The position numbers and the translations under genes were made by a program. From Aphelocoma coerulescens (taxonomy: Eukaryota > Chordata > Aves > Passeriformes > Corvidae): 64,000 nt of DNA. The number at the start of each line of letters is the position of its first letter. Position 1 is the stretch's first letter. The DNA lies in NCBI RefSeq assembly GCF_041296385.1, contig NW_027184085.1, forward strand, positions 53,349,109 through 53,413,108. Reading direction: 5' to 3'. Under the pieces are notes generated by a model. It saw only the letters and a list, made by a program, of their open reading frames with translations, was not told the DNA's origin and made no database searches. Shown piece by piece: positions 24,533-37,591 of the stretch.

Positions 24533-25103
24533 TACTGAGTTTGGTTGGGGTAACTTTCTTCACAGTGGCTAGTATGGGGCCGTGTTTTGGATTTGCATTG
24601 AAAGCAGTGATGATAAGCACTTCCTGTCACTGCTGAGCAGGGCTTCCACAGAGCCAAGGCCTTTGTTGCTCCTCACCCACACCAGCAGGGAGGAGGCTGG
24701 GGGTACACAAGGAGTTGGGAGAAGATGAGACACTGCCAGGACAGCTGGCCTCAGTGGACTCAAGGGCTATCCCCACCCTGTGGCATCATATCAATATATA
24801 AAGCTCGGTGAAGAAGCAGGAAGCAAGGGGGATGGTATCTATCTTTGAAGTCAGTGTTATACATGATGGAGCTCTGCTTTCTTGGAGATGGCTGAACACC
24901 TGCCTGCCCATGGGAAGTGGTGAAGGAATTTTTTGTTTCGTTTTGCTTGTGTACGTGTCTTTTGCTTTACCTATTAAGCTGTTACTATATCAGCCCATAA
25001 GGTTTTTCACTTCTACTCTTCTGATTTTCTCCCTGATCCTGCTGGAGGGGGGAGTGAGCAAGCAGCTGCATAGTACTTAGTTGCCTGCTAGGCTTAAACC
25101 ATA
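24533..25103 (+). mobile_element. 3' LTR, family A, of a short provirus
   Basis: This is homologous to the 22.9-kb LTR throughout, including the AATATATAAAGC TATA region and a GGGGGGAGTGAGC block near the 3' end. The final CA-type end is worn (about TTAAACCATAC). It follows a degraded polypurine tract. Confidence 0.75.
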
Positions 25104-25844
25104 CCTGTGAAGTTTTAAAGCCAGTTGTCTCATTTTTTAATACACTTATCCACCCCTCTCTGAGGAAGCTGTCTATGAAGCTGCTCACTGACAGTGTTAT
25201 ATATTCCATTTCCCCTTCTTTTTCAAACTCTCTGGTCAGCTTCTGCTTATGTACTTGTTCATAGAAGTCAAGAAGCACATAGAAACCCCCTCAACCTGCT
25301 TTTGGGATTTAATGAGAAGGGCTTTGACTCAGTGTTCAGCTGTCCACTGTCTTCTCCTCACCCATGAAGATGCAGTTCAGAGCAGAAAGCCTGTGTTTCC
25401 TGTCACATTCAAAGTGATACAGCAAATAACTGTTTAGACAGCATTAACCATTCAGATTATATCACCAGAGATGGCAAAAGGAATATATGTATAATGCTGA
25501 TGAAATCTCCCTCAGATCTTTTTATTTCTTTTTAATCCTTTTTAATAAAGCATAGCTTATATATCAGAGCAAGACTGGTTTATTAGTCTTGAAGAGGTTT
25601 GTTTGTTTAGGTTTCAGGGGGTTTGTTTGGAAAAACTGTGATCAGCATGCTTTTGATTAGCATAGCTAAGAGGACTTTTGTTTAATGAAATGATTAGTTG
25701 ATTCATCCAGGTATGCAGCCCCACTAACAGCTGCTTCAATGGACACAAAAGACTCTCCTTCAAATACAACCTTGTCTCATTAACATGAAGCAGTAGCCAT
25801 GGATACATTTTAATTACAAGGTTGATAAGAATATGTAAGGATAG
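25104..25844. other. No gene seen; AT-rich spacer
   Basis: Between the family A provirus and the CR1 element. No recognised feature. Confidence 0.5.
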
Positions 25845-27142
25845 CTAGCCCTGGTGCCAGTGAAAGTTATGGAACAGATTATCTTGAGTGTGCTCCCATG
25901 GCATGTACAGGACAAGCAGGGGATCAGGCCCAGCCAGCATGGGTTTAGGAAAGGTAGGTCTTGCTCGATCAGCCTAATCTCCTTCTATGACAAGGTGAAC
26001 CACCTGGAGGATGAGGGGAAAGGCTGTGGATGTTGTCTACCTGGACTTCAGCAAAGCCTTTGACACTGTCTCCCATAGCATCCTCCTGGAAAATCTGGCA
26101 GCCCACATCTTGGACAGGGGCATCTTTGCTGGAACTGGCTGGAGGGCCAGGCCCAGAGAGCAGAGGTGAATGGTGCTGCACCCAGGTGGTGGCTGCTCAC
26201 CAGCGGTGTTCCCCAGGGATCAGTGCTGGGCCCAGCCCTGTTTAACATCTTTATCAATGATCTGGATGAGGGGATCAAGTGCATCCTCAGTCAGTTTGCA
26301 AATGACACCAAGTTGATCTGCTGGAGGGCAGGAAGGCTCTGCAGAGGGATCTGGACAGCCTGGATCCAGGGGCCAAGGCCACTTGTGTGAGGTTAAACAA
26401 GGCCAAGTGCCAGGTCCTGCACTTGGGTCACAACAACCCCGTGCAGAGCTGCAGACTGGGGAAGGAATTGCTGGAAATCAGCCCAGAGTTAATGGGGAGT
26501 GCTAGGTATGCTGGTTGATAGTGCCTGAACATGAGCCAGTGATGTGTCCAAGGTGGCCAAGAAGACCAATGGCATCCTGGCCTGTACCAGCAATAGCGTG
26601 GCCAGCAGGACCAGGACAGTGACCATCCCCCTGTACTTGGTGAGTCCACACCTCAAGTCCTGTGTCCAGTTCTGGGCCCCTCACTACAAGAAATACACCG
26701 AGGTGCTGGAGTGTGTCCAGAGAAGGGCAAGAGAGCTGGTGGAGGGTGTATAGAGTAAGTTCTATAGGACAGGCTGAGGGAGCTGGGATTTTTAGTTTGG
26801 AGAAAAGGAGGCTCAGGGGTGACCTTATTACTCTTTACAACTACCTGAAAGTGGGGGTTAGCCTGTTTTCCTAGTCAGCTACTGACAGGAGGAGAGGACA
26901 TAGCCTCAAGTTGTGCCAGGGAGGTCCATGCTGGACATCGGGGTGGATTTCTTCACTGAAAGGATGGTCAGGCATTGGAACAGGCAGCCCAGGGAAGTGG
27001 TGGAGTCACTACCCCTGGAAGTGTTTAAGAAATTCCTGGATGTGGCAATTACAGTAATGGTCTAAATGCCAGGGTGGTGATTGACCAAAGATTGCACTTG
27101 ATGATCTTGAAGGTCTTTTCCAACCTTAATGATTCTATGGTT
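25845..27142 (+). mobile_element. CR1 LINE, 5'-truncated, with decayed RT
   Basis: About 1.3 kb of CR1 ORF2 3' end. Recognisable pieces are a YLDFSKAFDTVSH-like block (about 26,040), [19 protein letters not shown] (about 26,205-26,262) and a FANDTKL block (about 26,298) where the catalytic Asp pair reads Asn-Asp. Several frameshifts and stops follow. It ends TTCCAACCTTAATGATTCTATGG, the CR1 3' terminus. It is inactive. Confidence 0.9.
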
Positions 27143-29837
27143 AACATTGTAGCTGAATTATTTAACGAAGGCTATTGAAAACAAGCAAAAACAAGAAACA
27201 AAATCATTAGCCAGGCCACTCTGGGCTAAATACAGCTTTAAATCACTTTAATATATGATGATAATCAATTTCTCACAAGTTACACCACCAAAAAAGCTCG
27301 AACATAATTGCTTCATTCCTGCATTAAATTCTGTTTGAAAATGGAGGAATTGTACAATTTCAAACTAGAGTCCTAACAGAGGCTTCTGTCTCCTTAAAAA
27401 TAATTATATGCTTTCATTATCCTTTCTATTATTTATGCAATACCAGCTGTAACCTAAAGGCTGTATAAATACAGATTTTGGTAAACAAATGCAAGTTCAT
27501 AGTAAATGGAAACCATACAATCTTTTAAAATCCCAAGATGACCAGACATAAAATGCATATAAAACCTAAACACAGTACTTCAGACTGGAAGAAGCTCCCA
27601 GGTCACCACAGACCAAGAAGCAAAAGCTTTAACTTCTGTGGTGAAAGATTAAAAAACATGCATTCGTGGTATGAGACAGAGAAGGATAAGGGAGAGAGAG
27701 AGACAGGAAAGCAGGATTCAACTCTGAGCCCAAAGGACATATTGGGGGTGATATGTCAGGAGGCCCTGTTCAATGACATTGCAAATGCTTTGTCATTAGA
27801 AACACCGAACAGACTTGGAATTGGTTCTTCTGCCTTGCTCTGCTGCAAGATATCTTTTAAGAGTTTGGACAGATGAGTTTTATTTCCCTACCTGCAAACA
27901 CAGACAGTGAGTTTTCTTGATGCATTGCCATTTCAGATCTCCCCTACTGCAGTTTGCTGCTGCCGTCTTCGATCCCTCGTCTAGTGCTGTGACCACTTCA
28001 AACGATTCTGTGTTTCCGAACAGAAGTCAATACTACAGGACCTTGACTTGCCGACAGAGGCTCGACAAAGCTGTGTTAACACATGAACGCAAGCAACCAA
28101 GAAGGAAAAGTGCACAAAGCCTTTGCAGAAGCTAGACGGCAGTGTTGGCACATGGTCTAAGGCACAGGCAAGCTGCTGCTCAGGTTTTGCACAGTGGGCT
28201 TGAACTGTGGAAACTCCATTTACAAGGAAGCAGGTTTCCTCCTCCCTTTTTTGTCATCTGAAGAAAAAATGGTTTAGCATCTCTGAAACTTCCGCCGCAG
28301 AAACAACAACCACAAAAGGGGCGCTCAGGGCATAGGTCAAAGCAACAGCCAAAAAAACTCAAGTGAAGTTCCCAAAGCAGAAAGAACGCACCATTTTCGT
28401 TAATAGTAAAAGGTGCTTTTTCTCTTTAATTCAAATTTCTGCATGTCAGTAGATGGTCCAGTGACACACCACTAAATGAGCTTGTCACTAAGAGGAAGTT
28501 ACAGTTTTTGAAATGGCTCTTTACATTCAAATATAAAGAGGTGGAGGGTTCTGCCACAGACGACACTGGAAGAGACAAATGGTTAAAAAGATAGAGACCT
28601 TCAAAGACCGTATGTTGCCCCAAGCAGCCGTTAATCAATTTTACTGTGGTTCAGTGAGTTTTAATGGTTCATTTGGCAAGTTGTTGCTGCAGCAATTTCT
28701 AATAATAATAATGTCATAATAATCTTTTAACTGGGTACAGCTGTGTGGCTATTCAGGATTGCTCTAAAAGTGATTTCTGGACTTGGTGAGATGGAAAAAC
28801 ATAGCCAGTAAGTTCCTTTAGTTTCTTCCTCTGTGGCACACATCACACTTAAGAGCAGAAGGACAACAGTCACTCTAAGGCAAAAGAGAAGGCATTTTCT
28901 TCCACGCATCTTGAAATAATTGCAGCAGCTAAGAACATAACATGGCCAACAAATAAAGACAGCATTTACTTCATTCATATTTTGTGTGGTACTGATTATA
29001 GTCAATAAGACAACGTATTTTTACTCAACAAACCATTTTTTGGTAGAGTTGTCTTCATAGTCTTCCACTGCAAATTATACAAATGATTTTGTGATTCTAT
29101 CCTTGTGCTGATTGAAGTAGCAAAGTAATCAAAATTACTAAAATTATGAACTCTAATTAATTGCTTTTAATTGTGAACCAAAAGCTCAGTGCCAGCATAA
29201 GAGCACAAAAGAAAAAAAAATTTAAACCCTAACAAGTTAAATAATTTGCTGGTTATGCAGCTTGATAATCATATATTATCTTTTTTCATCAGCTGCAGTC
29301 ATCCTGCTGTCACTCCACATAGCTACAAAGGCTCTCAAACACAGGAAAACATACTCTGTGTTCTCTGTTGTCATTTTTCAGATGTAACTGTGGGTGGACA
29401 ATACATTTTGCAGCAGGTAGAAGTGCCTATCACAAGAAGGAGAAATTCATAGCACAGACTCCTTTTCAATTCCTCCCCCTTTTCCTTTCTTTAGAAGTTT
29501 AAATCCCGAATCCATACAAATTACTCGCCTGACTTGGGGCAATTAAAAACATGCAATTTTAAAAATCATGCTCTGTGTAAACATCTGCGGTAGGCTTCAA
29601 ATCCGTGGCAGACGTGAAGCTTTCTATGACTGTCATAGTTGTTCCCAGTAATTTCAAGATGACTATTCACATACAAATGCATGTGCTGAACTTCCTTCCA
29701 TGTTCAGGATGTAAAGCAAATTAATTCAGTTTGAGCTACAAACAAGCACCAAATTAAAATCCTTTTAGTGTTGCTATTCATTCATCAGTATTTATGTACC
29801 ACTACATGGTACCTTCTAAATCATAAATTCACGTACC
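27143..29837. other. No gene recognised; AT-rich non-coding DNA
   Basis: The longest frame, 112 codons at 27,538-27,876, matches nothing known to me. No repeats recognised. Confidence 0.5.
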
Positions 29838-30768
29838 TGAGAGGGACCAATCTAATTTTTTACTTATGCCTCAACGTATGTTACAGATGAGGTGAAGGCT
29901 TCCTATAGGGGCTGTACAGGTGATGAATGGGAAGCCCTGTCCCTGGGGAGGCTTCGCCTGACAGCCGATCAGGGCAGAGAAAGCTTCCACAATCGGCCTG
30001 CAAGCCACTGCCCACTTGCTGGTGGAGCAGATGGCCGGATGCCCAGGAGAAAATTCCCGGGAAATCGGGCTGTGAGAGGAGCCTTAACACAGAGAGGCAG
30101 TTAACTGCGACACAACCAGTGCCATTTTGCTTTGGGTTCCTTGGAGGGATCAGGGGCTTACGTGGAGGGTCAGCTTGGCCCTCCTCTCCCCCTCGCCTTT
30201 CCTTCCTTGTAGTCCTGCTTCCCTGTCTGCGCCTGTCCTGCCGTGCTCTGCCGCTTCCCCGAGGCAGCTCGTCACCGCGACAACCTGGTGCTCCGCTCTT
30301 TTCCTGACGGAGCAGACATTGCTCGCACTCAGCGTGGAGCAGCCGCCGTGTTTCCCGCATTGCCCGCAGCAGCCCCAGCCCCGGCCCGCCGCAGCCCCGG
30401 CCGCAGCCGTCGTTCGCCGTCGCCGGAGACACGCTGCCGCTGCCGCTCGGAAATCGCGCCCGGCCGCTCGCAAGCGCCGCGCAGGTTCGCCGCAGCTCGC
30501 AGCTGCCGAGCTCTCTCTGCCGAGTTGATGCTAACCGGGCGCCCGGGGTGCAGCGGTAACAATCTTATCCCTGTCTTCTTTTTCTTTCTCCGTCTCTCTT
30601 TCTCCGTCTCTGTTCCCTTTTCCATCCCCCGTCGGTAGGAACACTTACCCTTCTTTATCTATAAACAGTTCTCAGATGGAATATTGCTGTGTCTGTGCTT
30701 TATTTTCCTCTGAGAAATCTATCAAAAAGAATCCTCCCCGTCTTTCCTTTTTACAGCAGGATGGGACA
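29838..30768 (+). mobile_element. Longest copy of repeat family B (LTR-like)
   Basis: About 931 bp from TGAGAGGGACCAA to GGATGGGACA, with TG...CA-type ends. In order it has a 5' part with AGCTTCCACAATCGG, a GC-rich block (about 30,119-30,543) absent from the third copy, a pyrimidine stretch, a worn poly(A) signal and a U5-like tail. It is probably an LTR. Flanking TSDs are unclear. The open frames of 131-183 aa on both strands reflect GC content. Confidence 0.7.
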
Positions 30769-33700
30769 TCACCATACTCTCTTTGCAGGATCAGACTACA
30801 GGGATGATATTTACCCAAGTACTGTAACTCTCCAAGAAGAACTTACATTCTAATGTACAATATGGCACACAAAAGTGGATGCCAAGCTCTTGACAGCATG
30901 CAGGGTTCAGCTGATCTCTCTGTGGAGCTAACCTGTTTCCAACTGGATTTTTATACTATTTGCATTCCAAAGGCTTGTGGACTACATTTTATGTGAATTT
31001 TGCAGCTGAATGTATTTGCTTATTTACCAGCTCATCACCTATTAGAAGAAGAAAGTCCATGACTTCAACAACCCCTGCCTTTGTAAAGCTAGGCTCTCTT
31101 CTCCACAGAGATGAGCTGTTCAGGTATTTCACCTCAAGAGAACTAGACAAAGCAATGTTAACATTTCAGTCCTTGTTTCCATTCCTGGGCTGATACATGG
31201 CACCTATTAGGAGTTACCTATTCAAAATACACCAATTCAAAAGGTAGTCAATTAAGCTAATGTGCCTTGCTTAAGGCAATGCAACATCGGGCCACAGCCT
31301 ACAGATTTTATTTACTGCAACCAGAAGGGTTTTGCCTCAGAAAAAATGGAGTGATTTAGCCTAGTGACAAAGGTGTCAGCAATAGACCCCTCCTCAAATA
31401 ACTGCAGTTCATTAGGCTTGATCTCAAGCTTCAAGGAGGTCTGTCAGAACTGTTGTTAGAGCCGTGTGATTGCCAAATTTTTGTGAAGGTGCAAAAGAGA
31501 CCATACACCCCATGGAGTTTTCAGTCTTATGTAGAACTGCTGCAAAAAGAACAAGTGAAGGGAAATACAGTCGTGCCTGAGCAGAAGCTGAGGAGATGAG
31601 CTAGTAAGAAAGCTGTCTGTGCTCACAGGCAAGGTGAGCGCCAGTGATTGACCACAGTCCTCCCGTGATGACACAGCATCTCCCAAGCCAGACAAGGTTT
31701 TAAAGAGCCTTTGAAAAAAACACAGCTAACATATAATTTTTATTAAAGACTTTTGAAACTGTACTGAAACACAGCCACAGCTGTGATGGGAAGTGTGGGC
31801 TACAAATGGATGACAGTGGAGGACTGTAGAGATTAACAGAAAACAAAACCTGTGGTGTTACAGTGCACTGTCCCAGACTGAAAGACAATGAGTCTGATAT
31901 TTAAAAATCTGAGCAAGATGGAATGGACAGTTGACAAACATGGTCTGAGGGGTAGGATAGGAAGGGAAACAGCTCCACTGGGCAGGCAATGGCAAACTGC
32001 CCTCCTCAAGATGAAGCAAGTCAGCAGAGAGGGGTATTTTTCCATCCCCCTTAGCCTATCCAGTACAAATGACTACATGGGGACATCAGCCACTCATAGA
32101 TGATTGACTTGTATTTTTCCTGACAGATTGTTTCTTTCTGAATGGTCCATTAATTTTGACTTCCAGCAAAAAAAAATCCAGTGCAAAACCAAACAACAAC
32201 AAACCAAACTTGCATAGGGAATTTTGATTTTGGGTAAAAAGAAATGTTTTACAATAAGTAGTAGGACAGACCCACAAATTCAGAAACAACTTTTATTACT
32301 ATTCCAGGTATAATGAAATATATTTATATGTATTAGGAAAAAGTACAAATATGTAATTTAATATGCTTTATAAAGTGGTTGTATCTCAAATCACTAACTT
32401 TACATTTGAATGGATAATAAAGATAATTTGCAATTTCTTGAAATAGTAAAAGTTTAGAAAACCACTGTTTCTTACAACAGATCTTGATAGACTAGAATAA
32501 ACTGTCTGTGTTTTCTGTGCAAGATTCACCCACAGATAGTCTATGAGTAAGTAAATACCACTGTCAGTTTTTCTTAATTAGGAGCCTTTTACTCATGAGG
32601 AAGAAAGAAGCATAACTACATCTCAAAACTACCTTGCTCATGCTTCAGCCTGTTGTTGGCCAATTTATCTTTTTCAGCCACAGTTCCAAATGGCTTCTGG
32701 GAAAAGAGCTCATTTGAAGAGTACATACTTCTAGTTTTGAAAGCAGTTGTAAAAATAGCTCAGTAAGATTATTATTAATAAGCATATGTTCTTTTATTGC
32801 TTCGTTAGGGTCAAGCATAACTCACCTTTGTTTTTTGCTATTTAAGTCAAGTAATGAAACTGTAAGTGGTGCTTTAGAAACCTGTATAAAACTTCTGTGC
32901 TGAATTAAATGGGCAATGTCAGTTGCTATATAGAACTGAGTTACTATTAGTTTTAGAAGACAGCAAGCTGTGCCTGCAGCCCACTGATAATTTACGTTTT
33001 CACAGTTATTTTTTTCACTAAAATAAATGTTTCTTTCCCTGCTATGTTCTGTGAAAAACCCAAATGAAAAAAAAAAAAAGATTGATGGTATGCATGTGAA
33101 TGTAGAGAACTGTCAAAATTAAATCAGGCACACACCCCCATCCCTCCCAGGGGACAAAATGCGAAATAGAGACTTCTGAAACCACTTGCCCTTTAGAAAA
33201 TGAGGCCATATCCACCAAACTAAAGTTTGACTCGCCTTCCTGACACAATCAGCTCAGCAGACACAAAGTCATGCCTTTGAAAAAAAAAGTAGAAAAAAGC
33301 CTGTGTCTTCCTTTGCTACATTTATAATAAGTTTAAGCACAACTTGCCACAAGTTTAAAATTAAAAACTGAAATTGAAGTTAGGTTTTTGCTAAGTTCAC
33401 ACAATTTCCTTTGAAAATAGTAAAGTAAAAGTTTTGAAATGCAAGTAAGAAAAACAGAGGCAACAGACTCTTATTCTACAGTCTAAAATTGTACTTTAAT
33501 GCTATTAAAAGCCTTGAATGAGGCTTGCAAGCAGCATAAAGAACTAACACACAATTAAAAGCCAGGAGATAACGCCTATTTCATATTCCATATTTACAAA
33601 TCTATAATTAAGGACTTCATTGTCCTCTCATCTCTGCATGGATAAGTTGAATTACTCTAGTATGAAACTGATTAGGCCAACATGGGAGAACCTAGACAGA

Positions 33701-35854
33701 CATTGTGTCTTAACAGCCATCCAAGAACTAGAGATCTAGCTTAAACTGGCCAGCAAGGTTTTCTAGGCCATCTAGTTTTTGCTGAAAGATCGGTGTCTTG
33801 GTTTTCATCCATGGGCCAGCTGAGTCTGGCCCAATGAATTATTACTCAATGCTTTGTTCTCAAATTTCTTTTGAGTGCCTTAAAATGTGAATCAGGCATA
33901 AGTCACCAGTGCACTTATTGCCTGCATGAGAGTACAAACATCTAAGGGTAAGAGATGCAAGGGGTTTTGCTACACCAGAGCACCACTAACTCCAAAATAC
34001 ATCAGTGACTTCAGCTTAACCAGTTTAAGGTGGGAAAATACATGTACCACTGCCTGAATTTGCGACATTATCTGTACTTTTTCTCCCTGAAACTGCCCAG
34101 CCTTGGACATACAAAAGTTGTTTGTGACAGACAAAGATCACAGACTTCTCCCTGCATAGACTCAGTGTGGATGTTTTGTCTTCTGAAGCAAAAGCTTTAA
34201 CAAAAGTTACCTGAGTTAATGGATTTTTCATAAGGGACATATGGCAGAGAGATGCCACAGGGATGATGCATCCTCAAAGCCAGTGAGGTTCTCCTGAGCA
34301 CCTCATCCATTTGCTGTTCTTCATCTTTCCATGGCTTCCAAAATGTGCAAAACTAACCTAATTAACCTTAAACCATGGCTTTTGTTGAACAGAATGAAGA
34401 GGAAGAGAACAACGTGGAATTAACCTGTGCATGGAGTGAGAGTAGAGACATTTTTCCATTCGTGTATAATGCCTTTTGATTTACAGAAAACCATGTGGCA
34501 TATGAAGTATAACCAGGAAGTTATCTCTACAGCTGGCGTTCTTGACTTGTTCCTGGTGCCTCACCCTAAGAATTATGCATCAGTCACATACTTTATGGCC
34601 TCCTACTGTCCTTGAAAGTAGCAAATTGCAGCAAAGCTGTCTAAATGCTTCAAAAATATCAGGTGAGCTTCAGTGAAAAATTTCCCAATTACTTACAGTG
34701 AGAACAAGGTAACAAAGAATCAAGAAGGTACTTTTTACCACTAACAAAGCCCAACGTAATCCAACACACTTCAACTACCTACACAGGTACATACTATAAA
34801 ATATGTTCCATTTCCTGGACAGAGTCTCAACAGACAGTGCAAAAATCAACACCCTTGCTTTTTTTCCCCCTTTCATCAGGGTCTGCTGATGCTAGTAGGA
34901 CTGTAAGCTGAACAGAAAAGCATATTGTTAGCTTTCTCTTTCCCAGCACTGACCCTGGATCCCTCTGCTCCCAAATCCTCCAGTGCACACAGGAGCTGCC
35001 ATGTTGGTTTTTCCTGTGTCAAAACAAAGCTAGCATAAGAAGGAAATGTCAGGAATACTTATCTGGGGATGAACTGCATCTGTCACTAACCATTCATAAG
35101 GAAAGCTGACATGTGAAGTATGTATCTAAATAAAATGTATGAGGACACAGGAGTGAGGAAATGGGCAAACTTTGTGTGAGGTAGGGTTTTCGGCTCTGTT
35201 TTTTCACCCAGAGAAGATCAATAACTATAGCGAAGTTTGATTTTGTTTGTCCTGAATACTAGGCAGCATCCCCTAACATCCTCATGAACTAAAGAATAAA
35301 ATAATATTTTATTTAGCAAGCAGCAGGTAGAACCACACCTCTGCCTTTAGAAAAGATGCTTTCCAGTGGCTTAGCCTTGCTTGCTGAGCTGATGTTCCAG
35401 GCTGTACTGTCTGCCAGACTAGGCAATTTGATTTCAAACAATGAGGTCCAGTCAGGGAGTGAGAAGATTAACTCACATCCGTTATAACACCTTTTGAGGC
35501 AACTCATTAAATCAGTCTGGCTGTGAAGTCCAGCACACCTGATGGCATTAATCTAATGTCTCATCCTGGTCCTGAGGTTATCAGTGGACAGCTGTAATTA
35601 CAATTGATTGAAAAGACATTTTCACAGAGGAGTTTCTGTTTCCTGGAATTCAGGCATTTCTGAATATTTTTCCTGTGCTGCCCAGTCCAGTAATTTCAAT
35701 CTTATTATCTCCTAGCAGGTATATGCACCTTTTTAGTAACTTGAAATCAAGGCATGAAATTGGCAATATTCTGATGTCAGGCAAGCTCTAAAGTTAAGCT
35801 TTAAAGACAAGCTCATATGGTCTTTTAATGGCACTGTATCTATCTTATACAACC
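30769..35854. other. No gene recognised; 5 kb of AT-rich DNA
   Basis: Frames are at most 79 codons. No known repeat identified by eye. The TOPORS fragment starts abruptly at the right edge. Confidence 0.55.
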
Positions 35855-36710
35855 TCCTACATCCTCCCTATATGTTGGGGAATGTGGTGAGAAGCTCCTG
35901 CTTGGTTCACTGTCACTCCAGCTGTGACACTGGACTGGTCGCTGTTTCTTCACATCTTCCCTTTTCTCTTCCCTGATGGACTCTTCAGAGTCAGAGGACA
36001 GCTCAACCACTTCTGGTGTCCTCTCAGCTAACGGCTTAACATACCCAACAATGACACAATTGTCTGAGGAAGAGCCACTGTCGTTTGAGTCAACATTAGC
36101 CTGTAACTCAGTCTGCAATTTGGTTCTTCGACTCCCTGTAGCAGAGTCCTCATCAGAACTTTCTGATGACTCCAGAGGAGAAGCTATGGTTGCACGAACC
36201 TCTTCTGAAATGGAATAGGAAGGGCCTGGAGTTTCATCATCCCAGGGGGCCTGGCCAAGACCAGGTACAGACAAACTATTATCTGGCCCTTGTGAGTATG
36301 CCACATCTGGAGATATTGTAATAATTGATGAGTCCGAGTGGCTTCCTTCCTCATATGATGGTGCAGGACAGTCATAACTGGCATGTTGATCATATGCTTC
36401 TAAGTTAAAAGGACAACAAGGGTTGCAGCAGAAGAACTCTGCCGAAATGTCTCGGTATCGGCCACCATCCTGAATGCTGCGGATGCGCACACCAGTGCGG
36501 TACAGAGCCCTGCGGAAGTTGATCATGTCCTCCTCCTGAATCTGCCTCAGAGATCTGCCCTCTGTGCTAGCCTTTCTCCTTGAGGCCAGCCTCCTGATCA
36601 TCTGCTGAATCTCTCTGTGCCTGTGTTGCACTGGTTCACTTGACAAGCCTTCAAACAACATCCCATTATCTGGAGGGGACAGCATCCTTCGGGAAGGGGA
36701 ACTGCACGTG
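35855..36710 (-). pseudogene. TOPORS: TOPORS partial duplicate, distal piece
   Basis: This aligns with TOPORS 16,443 to about 17,491 at about 99% identity, in the same orientation. It carries an in-frame 207-bp deletion that removes codons 217-285 of the main exon (parent 17,003-17,209), and a change of Arg 286 to Cys. The remaining substitutions are mostly CpG transitions, including Arg 213 and Arg 214 to Cys. The frame is open for 281 codons from a Met at 36,685 and runs a few codons into unrelated DNA at the left end. At the right it stops at the 6-bp repeat CACGTG (36,705-36,710), where ERV1 begins. The copy lacks the C-terminal half, including the Arg/Ser-rich part, and has no start or promoter of its own. 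It lies within one exon, so the sequence does not tell retrocopy from DNA duplication. Confidence 0.95.
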
Positions 36711-37299
36711 TGTGGAGGCCGGTGGGCCTACGGACCAAAGAACAAAGGGAGTCCATTGGTGGAACTGTCCCTAAGTCCAGAGATCCTCCCCAGGTCAGGG
36801 TGACCAAAGAGGCTTCCGCCAGGATGCTTTCTTCTATTATGTTGATGTACTCCAGTTCTGCTTCCCTGGTTGGCCCGTTGGCCTCCCTGCCCCTTTCTAC
36901 CTTATATGCCTCTAATCTAGAAAGTTCTCCCTTCCCCGCTCTCCCATTGGCCCTTGTCCCTTCGCCACTCCCCCAGACTTTCCCCATTGGTTCCCATGCC
37001 CTAGCCCCACCTTTGTACTGTCCCTGCACCCTCAGATCATTGGTCCCTGATGCTCTCCCCACCCTGCATATAAACCTGGACTCTCCATTATTCTTGGTCT
37101 TCGTCCCTGGACCCCTTTGTGTGGCTGGAATAAACTTCCCCTGTGGAACCCCATATGGAGACCCTTCCTGCTTCTTATATCATCAGTATGTTTGGAGCTA
37201 TCCAGTGTGGTGTGCGCGTGTGTTTGCCTTGCCGAGCGGCTTCCCTTGGAGACGCTTTCAGAATGTTGCAGCACTCACCATTAGCACCCCACTGTGACA
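36711..37299 (+). repeat. ERV1 5' LTR
   Basis: 589 bp, TGTGGAGG...TGTGACA. It has CATATAAA at about 37,067-37,074 and AATAAA at 37,129-37,134, so U3, R and U5 are all present. It pairs with the 3' LTR at 48,478. Confidence 0.95.
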
Positions 37300-37301
37300 A
37301 G

Positions 37302-37319
37302 TGTTGCCTGAACAGGGAC
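37302..37319 (+). other. ERV1 primer-binding site (tRNA-Lys type)
   Basis: TGTTGCCTGAACAGGGAC starts 2 nt after the 5' LTR. It agrees with a tRNA-Lys3-type primer site at all but about 3 of 18 positions. Confidence 0.8.
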
Positions 37320-37591
37320 CTCTTCCAAGTATCCCTGAAAGCATCTCCAGTAGCCCGCACTGCAGGAAGTTAACATTCGGTGCTGCCACTTCCCCAAAGA
37401 GTGCTCTGCATTATAACAGAGTGGTCCAAGGGGCGGCCGGCAACCCTCTGGGAGATTGGAGGATTGGTTGAAGCCAGCAAGCCACCCCAAGACTTTTTTG
37501 TTGACCCCAGAGAGTTGGTGAGTGTGCTTCGGGTCACTTTTCTATCTCTTTTTCATTACTTCTTGTATCTGAGGTGTTGGGAAGAGCGGAG

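Noticed and set aside
29881..30638. Frames of 107-183 codons on both strands
   Set aside because: They fall in repeat B. The other two copies do not keep the frames open.
35840..36685. The 281-codon frame read as a functional TOPORS-like gene
   Set aside because: It lacks a start, promoter, RING and C-terminus, is cut by ERV1, and ends in unrelated sequence.
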